Assembly (NCBI GenBank): GCA_947463105.1
Contig: CANHSD010000072.1
Span: forward strand, 1 to 11,901
Origin: Chitinophagaceae bacterium
GTDB lineage: Bacteria > Bacteroidota > Bacteroidia > Chitinophagales > Chitinophagaceae
Length of the DNA: 11,901 nt
Direction: 5' to 3'
Positions 7,084 to 11,901 of this stretch are shown here, in pieces; the first letter of the stretch is position 1, and the number at the start of each line of letters is the position of its first letter. The notes beneath the pieces were generated by a model. It saw only the letters and a list, made by a program, of their open reading frames with translations, did no database searches and had not been told where the DNA came from. A program made the translations under genes and the position numbers.

Positions 7084-7665
7084 CGAAAAACATTCGGAGA
7101 CATTAAAAACGCAGGCAATGTGCTTACCGAAGAACAAGTTTCAACTTTGCTGAACGAGTGGGTTTTGAATGAAAGGCTGAAATTGCATATGTTGCAGGTA
7201 GGAGGTTTGATGGGAGCCTGGGCAAAAAAAGTCGAAAATCTTAGTGAAACCGATGCCTGGAGATGGAAAATGGCAGGCTTACTGCATGATGCAGATTGGG
7301 ATCAATGGCCAGACCAGCATTGTAAAAAAATCATTGAGCACCTGGAATCTTTGAATATTGACCCTGAACTCATCAGGGCCATTGCTTCACATGGACACAT
7401 TCATTTTGGTGTTGAGCCAGTTACGAGAATGGACAAAATGCTTTATGCCTTTGATGAACTATCCGGATTGATGCATGCTTATTCTTTGATGCGCCCCAAT
7501 GGCTATGAAGGAATGGAACGGAAAGGGGCCATGAAACGCATCAAAGAAAAAACCTTTGCTGCTAATGTGAGCAGGGAGGATATCCGCGATGCTTGCGAAA
7601 GGGCCGAAGTCAGCCTTGAAACACTGGTTGATTTTATCATTGCACACCAGGGGAGCTTCAAATAA
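7066..7665 (+). CDS. HD-domain hydrolase (COG2316-like)
   Basis: The 199-residue protein belongs to the HD superfamily of metal-dependent phosphohydrolases. The metal-binding pattern is visible: His41 in LKLHMLQV, the HD doublet His74-Asp75 in GLLHDADWD, His109 or its neighbours in ASHGHIH, and Asp130 in YAFDELSGL. The C-terminal block KTFAANVSREDIRDACERAEVSLETLVDFII (162-192) is typical of the COG2316 group of predicted hydrolases. The substrate is unknown; related HD enzymes act on nucleotides. The protein is soluble and probably cytoplasmic. ATG 7066 lies inside the 40-base repeat shared with the upstream haloperoxidase-like gene. A GTG at 7120 (codon 19) is an alternative start that would give a more usual N-terminus for the family and remove the shared leader. 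It lies 71 bases after the preceding stop, with no recognisable terminator between. Confidence 0.85.
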   Translation: MSLHLGRKTFGDIKNAGNVLTEEQVSTLLNEWVLNERLKLHMLQVGGLMGAWAKKVENLSETDAWRWKMAGLLHDADWDQWPDQHCKKIIEHLESLNIDPELIRAIASHGHIHFGVEPVTRMDKMLYAFDELSGLMHAYSLMRPNGYEGMERKGAMKRIKEKTFAANVSREDIRDACERAEVSLETLVDFIIAHQGSFK

Positions 7666-7742
7666 ATCCTCTTTCACTGCATCGCGGAAGTCAAAATTTT
7701 GGAAGCATTCATTATTTTTAATCTACATTCTTGAAATATTGC

Positions 7743-7817
7743 ATGTACAAAGATGATAACTTGTTGAATGGGAAATTTTTGAGGGAGCGGATAAGAGAAA
7801 TAGGACTTAAGAAATAA
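7743..7817 (+). CDS. small ORF, 24 codons, XRE-helix-like peptide
   Basis: An ATG at 7743 opens a 24-codon frame ending in TAA at 7815-7817, five bases before the ATG of the beta-barrel gene. The peptide begins MYKDDNLLNG and continues KFLRERIREIGLKK. The second part looks like the first helix of an XRE/Cro-type DNA-binding domain (pattern GK-x-IRE-x-R-x-x-x-GL), but the frame stops before any recognition helix. It could be a leader peptide, a degraded repressor start or a chance frame. No ribosome-binding site is evident. Confidence 0.3.
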   Translation: MYKDDNLLNGKFLRERIREIGLKK

Positions 7818-7822
7818 AAAAA

Positions 7823-8917
7823 ATGAAAAAATCAATCATACTGATAGCAATAATCTCAATTAATTTTGCTCAACATTCTCATGCACAAGGTTGTGTGGCC
7901 ATTCGCGGCTTAGGAGCCTATTCTTGTGGTAATGGAGAAGATATTAAAGATTCTTCAGGTTGGACGCTTACGGCCAATTCCCGTTATTTCAAGTCTTACA
8001 AACATTTTGTAGGGATGGTGGAACAAAAAGAAAGAGTAGAGTTGGGCACGGAAGTCATCAACCATACCTTTGGACTCGATCTTTTTTTCCAGAAGCATTT
8101 CAACAACCGCATTAGCATCGGTATTAATCTTCCATTGATTTCCAATGCCCGCTCATCCTTGTATGAACATGGTGGCAATACAAGCGGAGCATCAGCGAGG
8201 AAGACAACCCATTCATTTGGGATCGGAGATATCCGGGGTGCGGTTTACTATTGGTTGTTGGATCCTTCCAAAAGAAAGAAATTTAACCTGCAAGCAGGTT
8301 TGGGAATCAAGCTGCCTTCTGGTGATTATCGTTACCAGGATTACTTTTACCGCAATGATACTACCAGAACCCTTGGGCCAGTGGATCAGTCCATTCAGAT
8401 AGGCGATGGTGGAACTGGTATAACATTGGAATTGAATGGGTATTATGCTTTCTCACATGATTTGTCTATGTATGCTAATTTCTTCTATCTTTCCAATCCC
8501 CGCGAACAGAATGGTGTTTCCACTGCCCGTGGTGGCGTGTCTACAACAGCACAGTTGCAATACGGAAGCAACGTCATGAGTGTTCCGGATCAATACATGT
8601 ACCGTGCAGGCATGAATTACATGAAAGGGAAGTGGACAGTAAGCATGGGTATTCGCAAGGAAGGGATTCCTTCAGAAGATCTCATTGGGGAAAGCGGAGG
8701 ATTCAGAAGGCCTGGATATGTGGTATCAGCAGAACCAGGGATCGCCTATCAAAGCAGAAAATCCACATTCTTTTTCAATCTTCCTATTGCGATGCAGCGC
8801 AACAGAACCCAAAGTGTCCCGGACAAGATCAGAACCCAAAAAACTGGTACTTATTTCAAAGGAGATGCAGCTTTTGCTGATTACCTTATCAACATAGGAA
8901 TTATGGTGAGGTTGTAA
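7823..8917 (+). CDS. outer-membrane beta-barrel-like protein
   Basis: The 364-residue product has a Sec signal peptide: MKK, an Ile-rich core, and likely cleavage after HSHA at residue 21 before Gln22. The mature protein begins QGCVAIRGLGAYSC, with two cysteines eleven residues apart (24 and 35) that could form a disulfide. The rest is rich in alternating polar/hydrophobic strands with aromatic ends, such as WTLTANSRYFKSY, ISIGINLPLI, GDIRGAVYYWLL, FNLQAGLGIKLPSGDY, ELNGYYAF and STFFFNLPIAM. It closes with INIGIMVRL. This is the pattern of an outer-membrane barrel of the kind annotated as transporter or MetA-pathway phenol degradation-like in Bacteroidota. No specific substrate can be inferred. 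ATG 7823 gives the signal peptide directly. It follows the HD gene by 157 bases, which hold a small ORF and no clear promoter, and faces the NAGPA-family gene tail to tail. Confidence 0.72.
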   Translation: MKKSIILIAIISINFAQHSHAQGCVAIRGLGAYSCGNGEDIKDSSGWTLTANSRYFKSYKHFVGMVEQKERVELGTEVINHTFGLDLFFQKHFNNRISIGINLPLISNARSSLYEHGGNTSGASARKTTHSFGIGDIRGAVYYWLLDPSKRKKFNLQAGLGIKLPSGDYRYQDYFYRNDTTRTLGPVDQSIQIGDGGTGITLELNGYYAFSHDLSMYANFFYLSNPREQNGVSTARGGVSTTAQLQYGSNVMSVPDQYMYRAGMNYMKGKWTVSMGIRKEGIPSEDLIGESGGFRRPGYVVSAEPGIAYQSRKSTFFFNLPIAMQRNRTQSVPDKIRTQKTGTYFKGDAAFADYLINIGIMVRL

Positions 8918-8937
8918 TCAAACTTTTTCTTTATATT

Positions 8938-8961
8938 TCATGATGCTGATTAGCATAATGA
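8938..8961. terminator. hairpin between convergent genes
   Basis: TCAT-G-ATGCT (8938-8947) pairs with AGCAT-A-ATGA (8952-8961): nine base pairs with one mismatch around a 4-base GATT loop. It sits in the 65-base gap between two convergent stop codons, where a bidirectional terminator would be expected. Neither side has a proper downstream T tract on its own strand, so termination activity is uncertain. Confidence 0.4.
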
Positions 8962-8982
8962 CCAGATCAACTGTTTTATATG

Positions 8983-9993
8983 TTATTTGATCACCAATAC
9001 TGCCGGTACAGGTCTTTGTCCATTGGGATCAGAAGGCTTGATGGTTTCTTTTCCATTGATTAGCATACAGGAACTGCCCCCACCATCCAGGTTCATGGCT
9101 TCAACACAGCCAAGATCTACCATGATTTTTGCCATTTGTGGCAGGGTAGCACCCTCTGCCAAACCCTTCATCCTTCCTTGTATGGCCAAAATGATCATGG
9201 TACCGTCCCTGGTATAGCCAATAGCCGTCCGAGGATGCTTGTCTGCAATCGCTTTTCCAGCAAACTTCTTTTCTTCATTGTTCGATATTTTTACCTGACC
9301 ATCTTGTACCAAGACAGGGCCACCACCAAAAGCATGTTTCACTTTCCACGGTTTCAGCCCTGCCAAACTAGGATGATTGATGTTTAATCTTCTTACAGAA
9401 TCAATCATGGGCGTATACACTGACTGCATCACAAAGGGTACAGCCATACCAGAATCATTATAATTGAACGCAATGTCCATCTTTCCGTTTTTGAAAATGC
9501 CAAATGCACTGCCAAGGGTATGAACATAGGTCATGGTATCCCTGCCTTTTCTGGATACAGCAGGTGTGTCAAATCCGACCATCTTGCTGTTTTGTACAAT
9601 CAAGTTTACATTTCGGTTTTGAACAAATTCAAAAAAGGAGCAATTGACCACAACAAGAGGTTGACCATTGCGGGTAAAATACTGGCTGGGTGTCAGGCGT
9701 CTGCGGGAGGCAGTATCAACAAAAAATTGTTTTGCATGATCTTTTGCTTTGATGGTGGCGACGTACATGATAGATGGCGATCCGTCCAATAACTCATCAG
9801 ACTTCAAAACTTTGATGCTCGCCGGAAGCTTTCCAAAATCATTGGATACATCTTTCCACTTGGTTTGAGCTTGTGCAATAGAACACAAGAACAAGCCAGC
9901 AATAAATAGATAATGAGAAAGTACGAATGTAGAGGTTGACCAGCTAAAGCTTAATCTCATTTGATTGATTCTGAGCAAAATGCTATTTAACAT
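8983..9993 (-). CDS. phosphodiester glycosidase family protein (NAGPA domain), exported
   Basis: The 336-residue product has the fold signature of the NAGPA/phosphodiester glycosidase family (human uncovering enzyme; bacterial relatives are exported). Visible blocks are VVNCSFF (115-121, the family's N-G-x-F-F-like site), AFGGGPVLVQDG (221-232), HPRTAIGYTRDG (253-264) and the strongly conserved NLDGGGSSCM (301-310). The mammalian enzyme removes N-acetylglucosamine from a phosphodiester; bacterial members are presumed to act on sugar phosphodiesters or cell-envelope glycans. A signal peptide ends at about residue 42 (CSIAQA, then Gln43). ATG 9993 gives a long n-region; ATG 9960 (codon 12) is an alternative that starts the signal peptide more normally. 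It is divergent from the glycosylasparaginase gene across 116 bases and convergent with the barrel gene. The family call is strong, but the substrate is unknown. Confidence 0.87.
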   Translation of the reverse strand: MLNSILLRINQMRLSFSWSTSTFVLSHYLFIAGLFLCSIAQAQTKWKDVSNDFGKLPASIKVLKSDELLDGSPSIMYVATIKAKDHAKQFFVDTASRRRLTPSQYFTRNGQPLVVVNCSFFEFVQNRNVNLIVQNSKMVGFDTPAVSRKGRDTMTYVHTLGSAFGIFKNGKMDIAFNYNDSGMAVPFVMQSVYTPMIDSVRRLNINHPSLAGLKPWKVKHAFGGGPVLVQDGQVKISNNEEKKFAGKAIADKHPRTAIGYTRDGTMIILAIQGRMKGLAEGATLPQMAKIMVDLGCVEAMNLDGGGSSCMLINGKETIKPSDPNGQRPVPAVLVIK

Positions 9994-10015
9994 AATATAA
10001 ATTATAAGTTAATTA

Positions 10016-10030
10016 GATAAATGATTTATC
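10016..10030. promoter_or_regulatory. 15-bp palindrome in divergent intergenic region
   Basis: GATAAAT (10016-10022) and ATTTATC (10024-10030) form a perfect palindrome around a single central G. It lies in the 116-base region between the divergent NAGPA-family gene (start 9993) and the glycosylasparaginase gene (start 10110), 22 bases from the former. It could be an operator shared by both directions. The surrounding DNA is very AT-rich, which raises the chance of an accidental palindrome, and no TAnnTTTG promoter was found on either strand. Confidence 0.35.
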
Positions 10031-10109
10031 GTGAGGCTGTTAATATTTAAAATGAACAATCAACCAAAGTATTTAAACTTTAGAGTAAATTGAGGTATAA
10101 AAATAAAGA

Positions 10110-11126
10110 ATGATCCGTAGAGATTTCCTGAAAAATTCATTGCTCAGTTTACCGGTAATTTCATCAGTAACACCTGAGCCAATTCAAACAAACAAACCTA
10201 CAAAACCCATCATCATTTCTACATGGAATTTTGGCCGTGCAGCCAATGCTGAAGGTTGGAAAATTTTAGCGGCCAATGGACGGGCCTTGGATGCCATTGA
10301 AAAAGGTGCGCGCGTTACTGAAGCCGATGAAAGCAATAAAACTGTTGGATACGGCGGATATCCAGATCGTGATGGCCGTGTTACCCTGGATGCGTGCATC
10401 ATGGATGAAAAAGGAAATTGTGGCGCTGTTATGTGTCTTGAATACATCAAACATCCGATTTCAGTAGCCAGGATGGTCATGGAAAAGACCCCACACGTGA
10501 TCTTGGTTGGCGACGGGGCACTTCAATTTGCCCTTGCCAACGGATTTAAAAAAGAAAACCTTCTCACGCCTGACAGCGAAGAAGCTTGGAAAAATTGGTT
10601 GAAAAAAGCCAACTATGAGCCGGTGATAAACATTGAAAACAAACAATACCAGCAGCAACCCGATACCGGCATGTTCCCTGGTAGTATAGACAACCATGAC
10701 ACCATTGGTATGCTTGCCCTGGATGTACACGGTAATTTGAGTGGCGGATGCACTACAAGTGGCATGGCTTTCAAAATGCACGGCCGTGTTGGGGATTCTC
10801 CTGTGATTGGAGCCGGACTTTTTGTAGACGGTGAAATCGGAGCTGCAACATCTACTGGCGTTGGAGAAGAAGTCATCAGATGTGTTGGCTCTCATTTGGT
10901 TGTGGAATATATGCGCCAGGGTAATTCCCCAAGGGAGGCCTGTAAGAAAGTAGTGGAGAGAATTGCCAAACGTGATCCTGAAAAAGCAAAAACAATACAG
11001 ATTGGCTTTCTTGCCATTGACAAAGAAGGTAATTATGGCGCTTACGCCCTTCAAAAAGGATTCTCTTATGCGGTAAAATCTGCCAACGAAGAGATCGTTA
11101 TTCCGGGTGAAAGTTATTTTAACTGA
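10110..11126 (+). CDS. N4-(beta-N-acetylglucosaminyl)-L-asparaginase (glycosylasparaginase), Tat-exported
   Basis: The enzyme hydrolyses the amide bond between N-acetylglucosamine and asparagine in the remnant of N-linked glycans. It is an Ntn hydrolase that cleaves itself before a catalytic threonine. The nucleophile is Thr198 in NHDTIGMLALD (195-205), so the alpha chain would end at Asp197. Downstream TTSGMAFKMHGRVGDSPVIGAGLFVD (215-240), the GAATSTGVGEE stretch (244-254) and VEYMRQG (265-271) closely match the pattern known from the Elizabethkingia enzyme. The N-terminus MIRRDFLKNSLLSLP is a twin-arginine signal with RRDFLK, so the folded precursor is probably exported to the periplasm. 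The length of 338 residues suits the family. cutC starts 1 base after its stop, so the two form an operon. The product could act with secreted endoglycosidases or proteases on glycoproteins. I am confident of the family and the processing site. Confidence 0.93.
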   Translation: MIRRDFLKNSLLSLPVISSVTPEPIQTNKPTKPIIISTWNFGRAANAEGWKILAANGRALDAIEKGARVTEADESNKTVGYGGYPDRDGRVTLDACIMDEKGNCGAVMCLEYIKHPISVARMVMEKTPHVILVGDGALQFALANGFKKENLLTPDSEEAWKNWLKKANYEPVINIENKQYQQQPDTGMFPGSIDNHDTIGMLALDVHGNLSGGCTTSGMAFKMHGRVGDSPVIGAGLFVDGEIGAATSTGVGEEVIRCVGSHLVVEYMRQGNSPREACKKVVERIAKRDPEKAKTIQIGFLAIDKEGNYGAYALQKGFSYAVKSANEEIVIPGESYFN

Positions 11127-11127
11127 C

Positions 11128-11868
11128 ATGAAATTTGAATTAGAAGTCATAGCCTTTGATATCCTATCCTGCCAATTAGCGGCTGATAATGGCGCCGACA
11201 GGATTGAGCTTTGTGCGAATCCTCATGAAGGTGGCACTACCCCTTCGTATGGCATGATGAAATCGGCTAGGAAATCAACCAATATTCAGGTATTTCCCAT
11301 CATTCGTCCACGTGGTGGAGACTTTTTATATACAGAAACTGAGTTTGAAGTGATGAAGGATGACATAAAGGCTGCTCAAGATATTGGATGTGAAGGAGTT
11401 GTGATAGGTATACTAAGTAACGATGGAAGTGTAGATGTTGAGAGATGCCAGGAACTAGTAGAATTAGCCAATGGAATGGATGTAACATTCCATCGGGCGT
11501 TTGACAGGGTAAATGATCCTCAAACATCACTCGAGCAAATCATTGCAATAGGTTGTAAAAGAATACTTTCTAGCGGTTTAAGACCTACCGCAATAGAAGG
11601 AACTAGCATTCTTAAAGCACTTGTATCACAAGCAAACGAAAGAATCAAAATAATGCCTGGCTCAGGAGTAAGGGCAGAAAATATCATTCAGCTTGCCAAG
11701 GATACCGGCGCATCTTGTTTTCATAGTTCCGCCAGAAAAACACTTAAAAGTCAAATGCAATACCTCAACACAGATATGAAAGAGAACCTGGTGCAGGTAT
11801 CACTGGATGGAACTGAAGTAAAGCACCTCAAACATAATCTTGTCACTCATTTTAACTCAACGCATTGA
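11128..11868 (+). CDS. cutC: CutC family protein
   Basis: The 246-residue protein is a CutC-type TIM barrel. Conserved segments, counted from ATG 11128, are RIELC (25-29), GGTTPS (35-40), PIIRPRGGDFLY (57-68), GVVIG (90-94), TFHRAFD (120-126), RILSSG (145-150) and IMPGSGV (175-181). Length and motifs match E. coli CutC (248 residues). A GTG at 11107 would extend the frame by seven codons into the preceding gene; ATG 11128, with TGA-C-ATG spacing after the glycosylasparaginase stop, is the natural start. CutC was named for copper tolerance. In E. coli that phenotype was later attributed to the MicL small RNA encoded within the cutC transcript, so the protein's own reaction is unresolved. Its position directly behind a GlcNAc-Asn hydrolase argues for a sugar or amino-sugar substrate rather than copper. 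It is cytoplasmic, with no signal peptide. Confidence 0.92.
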   Translation: MKFELEVIAFDILSCQLAADNGADRIELCANPHEGGTTPSYGMMKSARKSTNIQVFPIIRPRGGDFLYTETEFEVMKDDIKAAQDIGCEGVVIGILSNDGSVDVERCQELVELANGMDVTFHRAFDRVNDPQTSLEQIIAIGCKRILSSGLRPTAIEGTSILKALVSQANERIKIMPGSGVRAENIIQLAKDTGASCFHSSARKTLKSQMQYLNTDMKENLVQVSLDGTEVKHLKHNLVTHFNSTH

Positions 11869-11869
11869 T

Positions 11870-11901
11870 ATGCCTTCAATTTTAAAGTCTCCACTCTTCC
11901 T
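11870..11901 (+). CDS. possible next gene of the operon, cut by window end
   Basis: An ATG at 11870 lies one base after the cutC stop (TGA-T-ATG), the same spacing as between glycosylasparaginase and cutC. The ten or eleven codons visible read MPSILKSPLF and stay open to the window end. That is too little to identify a family. The repeated junction pattern is the main reason to consider it real. Confidence 0.35.
   Translation, partial: MPSILKSPLF

Noticed and set aside
8145..8897. Alternative + strand frames (60-85 codons) inside the beta-barrel gene
   Set aside because: They are out of frame with the signal-peptide-bearing gene, start internally and resemble no family.
5600..8917. Haloperoxidase, HD hydrolase and barrel genes as a dedicated defence or biosynthetic system
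   Set aside because: Gaps of 71 and 157 bases, no shared pathway logic and no mobile or defence hallmark genes nearby; ordinary chromosomal neighbours fit better.
8965..8992. GATCAA ... TTGATC inverted repeat near the stop of the NAGPA-family gene
   Set aside because: The arms are only six bases with a 16-base spacer and one arm runs into the coding sequence; the nearby 8938-8961 hairpin is a better candidate.
10065..10071. TACTTTG on the - strand as a -7 element for the NAGPA-family gene
   Set aside because: It is one base short of TAnnTTTG and has no TTG at suitable spacing upstream.
10461..11150. 229-codon antisense frame across glycosylasparaginase
   Set aside because: It covers the conserved catalytic region of a confidently identified gene on the other strand and shows no domain; it is a shadow of that gene's codon structure.
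11875..11884. Third occurrence of the TTCAATTTTA core of the 40-base repeat
   Set aside because: Only about ten AT-rich bases match, with unrelated flanks; this is expected by chance.

Overview
The window looks like a chromosomal segment of a Bacteroidota bacterium, probably from the Chitinophagales/Saprospirales side, although the order cannot be settled from this sequence. The evidence is the moderate GC content, weak or absent Shine-Dalgarno sequences, a Bacteroidota-type promoter (TTG, then TAnnTTTG) in front of gyrA, many short signal peptides ending in AQ or SAQ, and the protein families present. I see no rRNA, tRNA, CRISPR array, insertion sequence or prophage.

Left part (1-1427, + strand): the 3' end of a TPR-repeat gene, a LutA/YkgE-type cysteine-rich (CCG-domain) protein and an EVE-domain protein follow each other with gaps of 7 and 21 bases and are probably co-transcribed. 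A 222-base gap follows. It holds a weak terminator-like hairpin, a perfect 7-bp inverted repeat and the likely gyrA promoter.

Centre-left (1650-5587, + strand): gyrA (DNA gyrase subunit A, complete, 865 aa) is followed 18 bases later by a secreted TPR protein. The pair is closed by a strong intrinsic terminator.

Centre (5588-8917, + strand): a vanadium haloperoxidase/PAP2-type lipoprotein, a COG2316-like HD-domain hydrolase and an outer-membrane beta-barrel-like protein. The first two genes begin with the same 40-base stretch (5578-5617 and 7044-7083), which covers a poly-T tract, the start codon and the first six codons. This is the most unusual structure in the window. A 24-codon small ORF resembling the first helix of an XRE-type repressor lies in front of the barrel gene.

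Right part (8983-11901): a phosphodiester glycosidase (NAGPA family) gene on the - strand diverges from a + strand operon of a Tat-exported glycosylasparaginase and cutC, with a probable third gene cut off by the window end. The junctions in that operon are TGA-N-ATG. Two of these genes belong to families that act on N-acetylglucosamine linkages (NAGPA family, GlcNAc-Asn hydrolase). CutC, whose biochemical function is unresolved, therefore sits in a plausible glycan or amino-sugar salvage setting.

Most of the window is ordinary chromosomal gene content. I did not find a clearly new multi-gene system. The repeated leader and the cutC/glycosylasparaginase/NAGPA grouping are the best leads.
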